From contig JANWIW010000008.1 of assembly GCA_025449695.1 (NCBI GenBank), positions 1-36,742 of the forward strand: DNA of 36,742 nt, read 5' to 3'. Below the pieces are notes generated by a model, which saw only the letters and a list, made by a program, of their open reading frames with translations, was not told the origin of the DNA and searched no databases. The stretch's first letter is position 1. Every line of letters starts with the position of its first letter. Source of the stretch: Minisyncoccota bacterium (GTDB taxonomy: Bacteria > Patescibacteriota > Minisyncoccia > UBA6257 > 2-01-FULL-56-20). Below, piece by piece: positions 15,039-22,223 of this stretch. Both the position numbers and the translations under genes were made by a program.

Positions 15039-15293
15039 ATGGAAACTACTGTGCAGAACGAAGTCATTTCCCCGAAATCACGCCTCGCCACGGCATTATT
15101 CGCGGGTTTCCTTGGCCACTTTGGCATCCATCGTTTCTACGTCGGTAAGACCGGCACGGCCATCCTCATGCTCCTCACTTTCGGAGGATTGGGCATCTGG
15201 TACGTCATAGACCTCATCCTGATCATCCTCGGCGAGTTCCGAGACAAGGAAGGACGCCTGATCAAGGATTGGCAGACGGACATGCTGAAGTAG
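15039..15293 (+). CDS. TM2 domain-containing membrane protein
   Basis: An 84-residue protein with the TM2 domain (PF05154): KSRLATALFAGFLGHFGIHRFYVGK, then a second helix (about residues 42-66) with LLTFGGLGIWYVIDLILI. Glycines and the HRFYVGK turn between two helices are diagnostic. The role of bacterial TM2 proteins is unknown. It begins four bases after trpS, so it is probably co-transcribed or coupled. The tail FRDKEGRLIKDWQ is hydrophilic. Confidence 0.9.
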   Translation: METTVQNEVISPKSRLATALFAGFLGHFGIHRFYVGKTGTAILMLLTFGGLGIWYVIDLILIILGEFRDKEGRLIKDWQTDMLK

Positions 15294-15377
15294 TTCGTTC
15301 TCTCATCCAATCCACAACCTGTCATAACAGGTCTGCACGAGGCTTTATTTTGGATTTACCTCCAAGCGCCATAGTAT

Positions 15378-15716
15378 TGTCATCCCGAGCAGCGGCGAGG
15401 GACCTCTATGCCATATTATTGCTATATCATGACCAACAAGCTGCGGACCGTGCTGTATGCGGGAGTGACCGGTGATATGCAAACACGGCTAGCTGAGCAT
15501 GTTTCGAAGTTCAATAAGGACAGCTTCACCGCCAATTACAACGTGAACCGCCTGGTGTGGTCTGAAAGCTTTCAGAGGGTAGAAGATGCCATTGCGATGG
15601 AGAAGCGGATCAAAGGGTGGAGTCGGGCAAAGAAGCTGGAGCTTACACAAAGCAGGAACCCACGGTTCCAAGTCCTGAACTAGCTCTGGGGTCCCTCGCC
15701 TTCGCTCGGGATGACA
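15378..15716. repeat. TGTCATCCCGAG inverted-repeat arms enclosing a GIY-YIG gene
   Basis: The left arm is 15378-15407 and the right arm 15685-15716. Both read outward-in as TGTCATCCCGAGC, three variable bases, GGCGAGGGACC; 24 of the first 27 positions match. The left arm ends at the base before the ATG of the GIY-YIG gene and the right arm starts one base after its stop, so the gene exactly fills the element. Direct repeats of target DNA were not found. Confidence 0.85.
15408..15683 (+). CDS. GIY-YIG nuclease superfamily protein
   Basis: A 91-residue single-domain protein. The signature is YYCYIMTN followed by VLYAGVTGDMQTRLAEH (a GIY-x-YIG variant, with Y..Y and YAGVT), then the catalytic-type Arg in TRLAEH and the Glu in AIAMEKRIKGWSRAKKLELI-like helix (EDAIAMEKRIKGW). 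The usual GIY-YIG mini-proteins (UPF0213-like) of this length are thought to be DNA endonucleases, but their substrates are unknown. The gene is bounded on both sides, with no spare sequence, by inverted arms of the TGTCATCCCGAG repeat. No Shine-Dalgarno site: the arm itself occupies the upstream position. Confidence 0.87.
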   Translation: MPYYCYIMTNKLRTVLYAGVTGDMQTRLAEHVSKFNKDSFTANYNVNRLVWSESFQRVEDAIAMEKRIKGWSRAKKLELTQSRNPRFQVLN

Positions 15717-15736
15717 GAGCGGACGAGTGACAATTA

Positions 15737-18700
15737 CTAAACCTTCACGAGCGCGATCTTCGCGCGGCCCTCGAAATCCCCCGCCTGCACCAAGGCTTCG
15801 GCGGGCGCGGTCGCCTTCTCGATCTTGGAGATATAGGTTTTCTTCGCGTCGAACAAATTGAACGCCTGTTCTATCTCCGCATCGGCGGTCTCATAGCGCA
15901 ACGCCGCCATCTCGCCCACTTTGAAACCCTGCGCCTTGCGCATTCCCTGTACGAAACGCTCCAAGCCGCGGGTCAAGCCTTCGAGCTTCAGTTCGGGGGT
16001 CAGTTCCGTATCGAGCTTGGCGATGGGAACATCGCCCGTCATTTTAAAGATGCCTGCCTTTTTGACATTGAGCTCGTCGCACAGGATACGGGTCAGTTCG
16101 GGGTCCAGCTTCGCATCTTCCGTCCCCATCTCGATGGTGACGCCGGCGAGGGGCTGACGAACTGGCAGGTTCAAAGCCTTGCGCGCCGCCAAACCCAAGC
16201 TGGCTGCCTCGCGCACGGTACGCATCTGCTTCAAAAGCTCCTGTTCTTTCTCCGTGAGAGCCTGCTTCTCCGGCCAGCTTTGCAGATGCACGCTCTCGAC
16301 CTTCTTTGTTCCGCCTTCCAGATTCCAGATTCCAGATTCCAGATTCTGGTATATCGCCTCCGCAAGGTGCGGCATAACCGGAGCGATGACCTTGGAAACG
16401 GTGATTAAAGTTTCGCGGAACGCGGGATAGAACCCGGCATCTTCCCGGCCGCGCGAGCGGCGCAAGTACCAGGTGGAAAGGTCGTCAATGAAATTCTCCA
16501 TGGAGCGCGTCGCATGCACGGTGTCATAGCTGTCCAGGTGATCGGTCACCTCGTTGACCAATTCCTTGGTGCGCGCGGTGATCCAGCGATCCAAAGCAAA
16601 GCCATGCTTTGGATCGCTGTCCCGCGTAGCTTTAGCGAAGTGGGACTCGTCACTTTTCTCTTGCGGCGCACCCGCCTTCGCTAAAGCTTCGGCGGGCAAG
16701 TAAGTAACATAGTACTGGTACACGTTCCAGAGGATCATGACCACCTTGCGATAGACGTTCCCGAGGTCTTTCTCGCTGAAGTTCACATTGTCGCCCTGCA
16801 TCACGACCGAGTTCATGAGATAGAAGCGCAGGCTGTCCACGCCATACTTGCCGATGGTAAGCCACGGGTCCGGAAAGTTGTTCTTGGACTTGGACATCTT
16901 GCTGCCGTCCTCGGCAAGGATGTTGCCCGTCGTGACCACGTTCTCGAAGGGAGCGCGGTCGAAGATCACTTGCGAGATCACATGCATCACATAGAACCAG
17001 GCGCGGGTCTGGGCGATATACTCGGCCACGAATTGTGCTGGGAAGCGGCTCTCAAATAATTCCTTGTTTTGGAAGGGATAGTGATACTCGGCGAAGGGCA
17101 TGGAACCAGCCTCCACCCATGAGTCGAAGATCTCCGGCGTGCGCCGCATCTTGCCGCCGCACTCGCAGGCGAGAATCACCTCGTCTATGTAGGGGCGGTG
17201 GAGATCGGTCAAGCCCGTCACCACCTCGCGCGGCGTCGCGTAGTCCGGCTCTACCAGGATGTCCTCTCCGAGCGCTTCCATGACGAGCCAGAGCGGATCG
17301 CCGTGACTCACGATGACGATGCTCTTGCCGGGGTGTTTGGCGGTCAGCTCGTTCACGATTTCCACCATGCGACTGCGGATGCCGGTCCAGGTCTCGCCCC
17401 CCTCCGGAGCTATCTTCCACCATCCCGCCGCAGGACGAGACTTGTCAAAATCCTTCTCTGATTTCCCGTTCCAGATCCCCACATTGAACTCCCGGAGGCG
17501 GGGGTCGGTCACGACCGGCACGCCGGTTGCCTCGGCCACGATCTCCGCGGTTTCCCTGGTGCGGAGGAGATCGGAGGAGAAAATCAGGTCCACGCCCTTC
17601 GCTTTCAGGGCTTCCGCCGCGGCGCGCGCCCCTTCTTTGCCCTTCTCCGTGAGGTGGTACACGCCCGGCTCCGGGTAAGCGCTGATAATATCCTCCACGT
17701 TCTGTTCTGCCTCGCCGTGCCGCATGAAATGGAACGTCGTGGGCGCGAGGCCGAGATCGGCGACGCTGCCTGCCACTTTCTGCCTGCCGCAATCCCCGCA
17801 TTTCCACACGGGGATGGGATTCCCCCAGTAGCGATTGCGGGAGATGTTCCAGTCCGGCGCGGCCTCCACCGACTTCTCGTAACGGCCGTGCTTCAGATGG
17901 CCGGGAAACCAGTTGATCTGCCCGGCATTAGTGCGCAGGAGATCGGGCTTTATCTTCTGCACATTGATGAACCAGGCCGGGATCGCATTGTAGTAGAGGG
18001 CGGTACCGCAGCGCCAGCAGTGCGGATAAGAGTGGGTATGCATGGTCCGCTTGAGGAGCAGGCCGCGCTGTTCCAGGTCCTCCTTGATAGCCTTCTCGGA
18101 ATGTTTGAAATACTGCCCGCGGATGAGTTCCGGCGCTTCCATGTTGAATTTCCCTTTCTCGTCGAGAAGCGGCACGATCGGCAATCCCTCCCGCAGGCCC
18201 AGCTGGTAATCGTCCTCGCCGTATACGACTGCGGTGTGCACAATGCCGGTGCCCTCCTCAGTGGTCACGAAATCGGCCGTATAGACCTTGAACGCCCTCT
18301 CACTCCTCAGTGCCGGGATATCGAAGAGAGGCTCGTAGGCCAGACCGGCCAGGTCCTTGCCCTTGGACTCCGAAAGTATCTCGTATCCTTCCGGCGCGAC
18401 CTTCGCCACCAGCTCCTTCGCGAGGACGTATGTTTCTCCGCCGATCTTTGCCTTCACGTAATCGATCTCGGCGCCCACCGCGAGGGCGACGTTCCCCGGC
18501 AGCGTCCAGGGCGTGGTGGTCCACGCCAGGAGATACACATTGCTGTCATCCTGAGCCCCATACTTCATACGGGGCGAAGGACCTTCTCCCTTTGAAACAG
18601 AAGGTTCTTCGCCGGCGCTCAGAATGACAGAGGGAGGGGTGCTTATTCTGAATTTTACATACACCGACTCCTCGCTCACGTCCTTGTAGCTGTTGTCCAT

Positions 18701-19357
18701 CGCCACCTCGAAGTTCGAGACTGGCGTCTCGCACCGGGGGCAATAGAGCAAGACCTTGCGGCCCTCGTATACGAGGCCTTTGTCGTATACCTGTTTGAAC
18801 GCCCACCAGACCGACTCCATGAAGGTGCGGTCCATGGTCTTGTAGGAATTCTCGAACTCGGTCCAGCGCCCCATGCGGCGAACCATCTTGGCCCATTCGT
18901 CCACGAACTGGAGCACCATGGAGCGGCAGGTCTCGTTGAACCGCTGGATGCCGATCTCTTCGATCTGCTTTTTGCCGGAGATGCCGAGTTTGCGCTCCAC
19001 GATCTCCTCGATCGGCAATCCGTGGCAATCCCAGCCCCAGCGGCGGCGGACGAACCGCCCGTGCATCGTCTGATAGCGCGGTATGAGATCTTTAATAGTG
19101 GAAGCGAGAATGTGTCCGTAATGCGGAATGCCCGTCGCGAACGGCGGTCCGTCGTAGAACGTGAAGGGCTTGCCATCCTTGGTACGCTCCAGGGATTTTG
19201 CGAACGTGGTGTCCTTTTCCCAGAATTCGATAACCCTCTCCTCAAGCTCGGGGATGGACAGCGTGTCGTCAAAGGGCTTTCCTGCGGCCGGCTTTTCGAA
19301 TCCCTCGAGCATGTCCCTCAAAGTACCAGAAAGCCAAGGAAAATCAAAGGCGCCCAT
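15737..19357 (-). CDS. ileS: Isoleucyl-tRNA synthetase with embedded histidine phosphatase domain
   Basis: About 1206 residues from the ATG at 19357; ATG at 19312 (MLEGFEKP) is an alternative. Longer frames to 19516 overlap the promoter and start of the divergent gene and were rejected. Class I core: HYGH at 79-82, editing domain beginning LLAWTTTPWTLPGN (near 275), NRYWGNPIPVW, KMSKS near 820, and a C-terminal anticodon-binding region. Zinc-type CxxC pairs occur at CPRC, CGDC and CECG. Between GSVADLGL and VVTGLTDLHRPYIDEV, residues about 540-701 form a complete histidine phosphatase domain: RHG in FMRHGEAEQN, Arg in SSDLLRTRETAE, Glu in LREFNVGIWNGK and His in IVSHGDPLW, so all four catalytic residues are kept. 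Three further insertions come from repeats: about 243-272, 888-925 and 1003-1014. The core charges tRNA-Ile; the role of the phosphatase domain is unknown. Confidence 0.93.
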   Translation of the reverse strand: MGAFDFPWLSGTLRDMLEGFEKPAAGKPFDDTLSIPELEERVIEFWEKDTTFAKSLERTKDGKPFTFYDGPPFATGIPHYGHILASTIKDLIPRYQTMHGRFVRRRWGWDCHGLPIEEIVERKLGISGKKQIEEIGIQRFNETCRSMVLQFVDEWAKMVRRMGRWTEFENSYKTMDRTFMESVWWAFKQVYDKGLVYEGRKVLLYCPRCETPVSNFEVAMDNSYKDVSEESVYVKFRISTPPSVILSAGEEPSVSKGEGPSPRMKYGAQDDSNVYLLAWTTTPWTLPGNVALAVGAEIDYVKAKIGGETYVLAKELVAKVAPEGYEILSESKGKDLAGLAYEPLFDIPALRSERAFKVYTADFVTTEEGTGIVHTAVVYGEDDYQLGLREGLPIVPLLDEKGKFNMEAPELIRGQYFKHSEKAIKEDLEQRGLLLKRTMHTHSYPHCWRCGTALYYNAIPAWFINVQKIKPDLLRTNAGQINWFPGHLKHGRYEKSVEAAPDWNISRNRYWGNPIPVWKCGDCGRQKVAGSVADLGLAPTTFHFMRHGEAEQNVEDIISAYPEPGVYHLTEKGKEGARAAAEALKAKGVDLIFSSDLLRTRETAEIVAEATGVPVVTDPRLREFNVGIWNGKSEKDFDKSRPAAGWWKIAPEGGETWTGIRSRMVEIVNELTAKHPGKSIVIVSHGDPLWLVMEALGEDILVEPDYATPREVVTGLTDLHRPYIDEVILACECGGKMRRTPEIFDSWVEAGSMPFAEYHYPFQNKELFESRFPAQFVAEYIAQTRAWFYVMHVISQVIFDRAPFENVVTTGNILAEDGSKMSKSKNNFPDPWLTIGKYGVDSLRFYLMNSVVMQGDNVNFSEKDLGNVYRKVVMILWNVYQYYVTYLPAEALAKAGAPQEKSDESHFAKATRDSDPKHGFALDRWITARTKELVNEVTDHLDSYDTVHATRSMENFIDDLSTWYLRRSRGREDAGFYPAFRETLITVSKVIAPVMPHLAEAIYQNLESGIWNLEGGTKKVESVHLQSWPEKQALTEKEQELLKQMRTVREAASLGLAARKALNLPVRQPLAGVTIEMGTEDAKLDPELTRILCDELNVKKAGIFKMTGDVPIAKLDTELTPELKLEGLTRGLERFVQGMRKAQGFKVGEMAALRYETADAEIEQAFNLFDAKKTYISKIEKATAPAEALVQAGDFEGRAKIALVKV
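16318..16349. repeat. Tandem CCAGATT heptamers inside ileS
   Basis: Four tandem copies of CCAGATT at 16318-16345 followed by CTGG. On the ileS strand they encode NLESGIWNLEGG. The same motif builds the intergenic inverted repeats at 8527-8586 and 11592-11668. Confidence 0.85.
16585..16696. repeat. Palindromic repeat cluster inside ileS (AGCGATCCAAAGC hairpin and neighbours)
   Basis: A perfect 13-bp hairpin, AGCGATCCAAAGC (16585-16597) with GCTTTGGATCGCT (16606-16618), is followed by GTAGCTTTAGCGAAGTGGGA (near 16626) and by CCCGCCTTCGCTAAAGCTTC with GGCGGG (16671-16696). On the ileS strand the cluster encodes SHFAKATRDSDPKHGFALDR and neighbours, a low-conservation stretch before the anticodon-binding part. 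Confidence 0.8.
18543..18630. repeat. TGTCATCC-family palindromic element inserted in frame in ileS
   Basis: The outer arms CTGTCATCCTGAGC (18543-18556) and GCTCAGAATGACAG (18617-18630) match 13 of 14. The inner arms GGCGAAGGACCTTCT and AGAAGGTTCTTCGCC match 14 of 15. On the ileS strand the element adds about 30 residues (SVILSAGEEPSVSKGEG and on) between YVKF and the editing-domain motif, leaving the frame intact. Confidence 0.88.
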
Positions 19358-19415
19358 GACGACCCCGTCGTGTAGGCAGGCTCGTTTTTTCTGTGCCGCG
19401 CCGCAGATGCGGGTT

Positions 19416-19444
19416 TTGACAGAGGCTTCCTTATCCGATATAAG
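19416..19444 (+). promoter_or_regulatory. Promoter of the 19462 gene
   Basis: Consensus TTGACA at 19416-19421, spacer of 17, TATAAG at 19439-19444, followed by GGAGG and the ATG at 19462. It overlaps the upstream extension that a longer ileS start would need. Confidence 0.8.
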
Positions 19445-19461
19445 GACCTTGGAGGCTTCAC

Positions 19462-19824
19462 ATGAACAATCAGGATGTCCGAGTGCTTCAAGCGGAGCAC
19501 TCTCACCATTACGCAATTGTGAGCGAGCCGAGCAACGGCGTTGCCATTCTCCTCATCGCTGATCGACAGAGAAACGCGCTGGTTGCGCTCTTGCTCAAAG
19601 GGCCGCTCCAGGGTGACAACAATCTCACGCTCTCCTTTGTCGACACGAGAAACCGGGGCGAGCTCGAACCGGGATTTCCCCTGACCGGCTGGCGGCAGAG
19701 CAACACGATCTTCCGGAGCGCCCTGGCCCGCTGGCTCATGAACGTGAGCGAGTTCCCGCACGTGTGCCGTAACGAGGACCTGATCAGATCCTTCCACGAA
19801 CACATCGAGGCATCGACGCGCTAA
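19462..19824 (+). CDS. Hypothetical protein divergent from ileS
   Basis: Unrecognised soluble protein of 120 residues. The ATG follows GGAGG (19450-19454) by seven bases and a consensus promoter by 17 bases, so the transcript leader is short. The sequence has a beta-rich N-terminal half (VRVLQAEHSHHYAIVSEP, GVAILLIADRQRNALVALLL, NLTLSFVDTRNRG) and a helical C-terminal half (SALARWLMNVSEF, LIRSFHEHIEAS). No signal peptide or membrane segment. Monocistronic, ended by the hairpin at 19881-19905. Confidence 0.75.
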   Translation: MNNQDVRVLQAEHSHHYAIVSEPSNGVAILLIADRQRNALVALLLKGPLQGDNNLTLSFVDTRNRGELEPGFPLTGWRQSNTIFRSALARWLMNVSEFPHVCRNEDLIRSFHEHIEASTR

Positions 19825-19880
19825 TGATCCCTCGCGAGCGCGTCGTCCTTCCGAAGCCCGCATGCCGGCCCGCGAGAAAT

Positions 19881-19905
19881 GCGCCGCTCTCTCCGAGAGC
19901 GGCGC
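19881..19905. terminator. Hairpin between convergent genes 19462 and argS
   Basis: Perfect 11-bp stem GCGCCGCTCTC (19881-19891) with GAGAGCGGCGC (19895-19905), loop TCC. It lies two bases beyond the argS stop and 57 bases after the plus-strand stop, so it may serve both. No long T-run on either side. Confidence 0.65.
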
Positions 19906-19907
19906 TG

Positions 19908-21599
19908 CTATATCGCCTCGAGCGTCTCGATGCCGAGGAACTCCAGGCCGCGGGAGAGGATGTGCGCGGCGGTCTCCGCGAGCATAAGACGCGCGGTGCG
20001 GCGCGCGGCATGGGTGTCGGCCAGAATCGCCTCGTCCTCGTAAAAACGGTTGGCGAGCGTCGAGAGTTCGTAGAGGTAGTTGGTTAGGTTGTTGGTTATG
20101 AGCCCTTCCGTGCTCCGGCGCACCTCGACCGGGAAATGGAACATCTTGCGCATGAGACGGAGCTCATGCTCCGTCGTGAGATGCGAGGCGTCTCCTTTGG
20201 CCGGCCCCCCGCCTTTCTCCAGCAGACGGTGCAGGCGCGCGTAGGTATAGAGCAGGTAGGGGCCGCTATCCCCCTTGAGGTCCAGTATCTTGTCCCAATC
20301 GAAGCGGATGTCCGAGGTGCGCGCCTCCCGCAGCATGAAATACTTGAGCGAGCCGAGCCCCACTTTCTCCGCGGTGCGCATGACCTGCCCCGGCGCCATG
20401 CCGGGGTTCTTTTGAACGACGATCCTGCGGACCCGTTCCACCGCTTCGTTGGCCAGGTCCTCGATGGAAACGCTCGTGCCCTCGCGGGTGGACATCTTGG
20501 CGCCGTTCGCCCCGAGGAGCAGCCCGTACTTCACGTGCCGCAGCTCCACGTCATGATCCAGCCCCAGCCTGCCGGCGATGGCGAAGAGCTGCTGGAACTG
20601 CAAGGTCTGCTCGTTCCCGATCACGTAGAGCAGGCGCTTCGGCCCGTAGTTCAGGACCCGGTAGGCGAGGGCTACGATGTCGCGCGTAAGGTAGAGGCTC
20701 GCGCCGTCGGTTTTGCGGATGAGGGCGGGCGGCAGGCCCACGTCGTCCAGCTTCACGATCACCGCGCCCTCGCTGAACTCCGCGATGCCGCGCTCCAGGA
20801 GATCCTTGATCAGGGGCTCGAGCTCCCTTTCAAAGAAGGACTCCCCGATATACTCGTCGAAGCGGATGGTGAAGCGCCGGTAGATCGCCTCGATCTCGAG
20901 GAGCGTCGCCGTGCGGAACTTGTTCCAAAGCTCGCGGTTCTCGCTGTCCCCCGTCTCGAGCTTCCTGAACTCCTCGCGGGCATTGTCGAGCAGTGCCGGG
21001 TCGTTCTTGGCCGCCTCGTTGAAGCGCACGTACATCCGTTCCAGCGCGCGCACGGGATGGTCGTTCAGCTCCACGGCATCGCCCCACATCTTGTAGGCGG
21101 CGATGATCTTGCCGAACTGCGTGCCCCAGTCCCCGACGTAGTTCCAGCGGATCACCTGGTATCCGTTCACCTGGTGGAGCCGCGCCAGAGCTTCTCCCAG
21201 GGAGTTGTTGCGCAGATGGCCGGCGTGCATCTCTTTGGCCATGTTGGGGCTCGAGAACTCCACGATGACCTTCAACCCCTCTCCCGTCTTGTTCTGCCCG
21301 TAGGCCTTGTTCTCGGCGATGCGCGCGAACTCCGCCTGGACCGCGGCCGGAGAAAGCCACATGTTGATGAAGCCGGGTCCCGCGACCTCTAGCCGCTCGA
21401 AGAACCCTTCCGGAGCTTCCCGCTCGATCGCCCGCAGGATGTCCTCCGCCGTGACCCGCGGATTGGTGTGCCGTTCCTTGGCGAGCTGGAGCGCGATCGG
21501 CGTCGTATAGTGGCCGAACTCTTCCCTTGCCTCTGCGGCAACCTCTCCGCGAGGCTCGCCCACCGCCTTATGCAAAAGTTTTTCCAAAATGTCCTTCAT
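19908..21599 (-). CDS. argS: Arginyl-tRNA synthetase
   Basis: 563 residues from the ATG at 21599, a normal ArgRS length. The N-terminal Add-1 domain is followed by the class I site VEFSSPNMAKEMHAGHLRNN (HAGH as HIGH), WNYVGDWGTQFG, and KMSTREG as the KMSKS equivalent; the C-terminal DALR anticodon-binding domain begins near LLYTYARLHRLL. It charges tRNA-Arg. The frame extends to ATG at 21614, but that codon overlaps the likely -10 box TATGAT, so 21599 is preferred; the leader would be only a few bases. It converges with the small gene at 19462 and diverges from smpB, with a palindromic repeat in the shared upstream region. Confidence 0.96.
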   Translation of the reverse strand: MKDILEKLLHKAVGEPRGEVAAEAREEFGHYTTPIALQLAKERHTNPRVTAEDILRAIEREAPEGFFERLEVAGPGFINMWLSPAAVQAEFARIAENKAYGQNKTGEGLKVIVEFSSPNMAKEMHAGHLRNNSLGEALARLHQVNGYQVIRWNYVGDWGTQFGKIIAAYKMWGDAVELNDHPVRALERMYVRFNEAAKNDPALLDNAREEFRKLETGDSENRELWNKFRTATLLEIEAIYRRFTIRFDEYIGESFFERELEPLIKDLLERGIAEFSEGAVIVKLDDVGLPPALIRKTDGASLYLTRDIVALAYRVLNYGPKRLLYVIGNEQTLQFQQLFAIAGRLGLDHDVELRHVKYGLLLGANGAKMSTREGTSVSIEDLANEAVERVRRIVVQKNPGMAPGQVMRTAEKVGLGSLKYFMLREARTSDIRFDWDKILDLKGDSGPYLLYTYARLHRLLEKGGGPAKGDASHLTTEHELRLMRKMFHFPVEVRRSTEGLITNNLTNYLYELSTLANRFYEDEAILADTHAARRTARLMLAETAAHILSRGLEFLGIETLEAI

Positions 21600-21609
21600 T
21601 GTCGTAATA

Positions 21610-21639
21610 ATCATAACTGCCTGTGTAATATAGCCGCAA
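21610..21639 (-). promoter_or_regulatory. Candidate promoter of argS
   Basis: On the minus strand TTGCGG (21639-21634), spacer of 18, TATGAT (21615-21610). Transcription would start about four bases before the ATG at 21599. Confidence 0.5.
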
Positions 21640-21641
21640 CT

Positions 21642-21747
21642 CTGTCATCCCCGTCCCCGCGAAGGCGGAGACGGGGATCAGGCAAGGCGAAAGAAGTTGA
21701 TTCCCGCCGGAGTCTATTCAGTACTTGATACGGGATGGGAATGACAG
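21642..21747. repeat. TGTCATCC-family palindromic element between argS and smpB
   Basis: The outer arms CTGTCATCCCCGTCCC (from 21642) and GGGATGGGAATGACAG (to 21747) are inverted with mismatches; inside is CCCCGTCCCCGC/GCGGAGACGGGG. The right end supplies ATGACA, which sits 18 bases before a TACAAT upstream of smpB. Confidence 0.8.
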
Positions 21748-21770
21748 AGCTTGGTGTTTCCATTTACAAT
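21741..21770 (+). promoter_or_regulatory. Candidate smpB promoter using the repeat end as -35
   Basis: ATGACA at 21741-21746 (end of the palindromic element), spacer of 18, TACAAT at 21765-21770, nine bases before the smpB ATG. Confidence 0.4.
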
Positions 21771-21779
21771 ACATCTGAT

Positions 21780-22223
21780 ATGTCGCCCAAGCTAATTTCA
21801 GAGAACCGCCGGGCCCGCTTCGATTACGAGATCCTGGACACCGTCGAGGCCGGCATCGAGCTTAAAGGATACGAGGTCAAGGCCGCGAAGAGCGGCCGCT
21901 TGGAACTCGCCGGAAGTTACGCGGTGGTCCGGCACGGCGAAGCGGAGCTTCTGAACGCGCAGATACCTCCTTACCAGCCCAAGAACACTCCTCCCGAGTA
22001 CGACCCCGCCCGCACCCGGCGCCTGCTCCTTCATAAGGAGGAGATCGCCACCCTTATCGGGAAGCTCAAAGAGAAAGGAACCATCCTCGCGCCCCTCGAG
22101 GCCCATCTGAAGAACGGGAAGATCAAGCTCACCCTCGGCTTCGGCCGCTCGAAAAAACGGGCGGACAAGCGCGAGGCCATCAAGAAACGCGACATCGAGC
22201 GCGAGATCGGCCGCAGGCTATAA
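21780..22223 (+). CDS. smpB: SsrA-binding protein SmpB
   Basis: 147 residues from the ATG at 21780, the usual SmpB length. Landmarks: ISENRRARFDYEILDTVEAGIELKG at the N-terminus, EVKAAKSGRLELAGSYA, and the positively charged tail FGRSKKRADKREAIKKRDI that enters the ribosomal mRNA channel. SmpB binds tmRNA and starts trans-translation on stalled ribosomes; its partner ssrA is in this window at 30722-31071. The open frame continues upstream to 21735, but that part lies in a palindromic element. Its stop overlaps the end of the convergent MFS gene by six bases. Confidence 0.96.
   Translation: MSPKLISENRRARFDYEILDTVEAGIELKGYEVKAAKSGRLELAGSYAVVRHGEAELLNAQIPPYQPKNTPPEYDPARTRRLLLHKEEIATLIGKLKEKGTILAPLEAHLKNGKIKLTLGFGRSKKRADKREAIKKRDIEREIGRRL

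Noticed and set aside
19358-19516. 53-residue N-terminal extension of IleRS
   Set aside because: It would overlap the consensus promoter and start of the divergent gene at 19462, and its sequence has no IleRS similarity.
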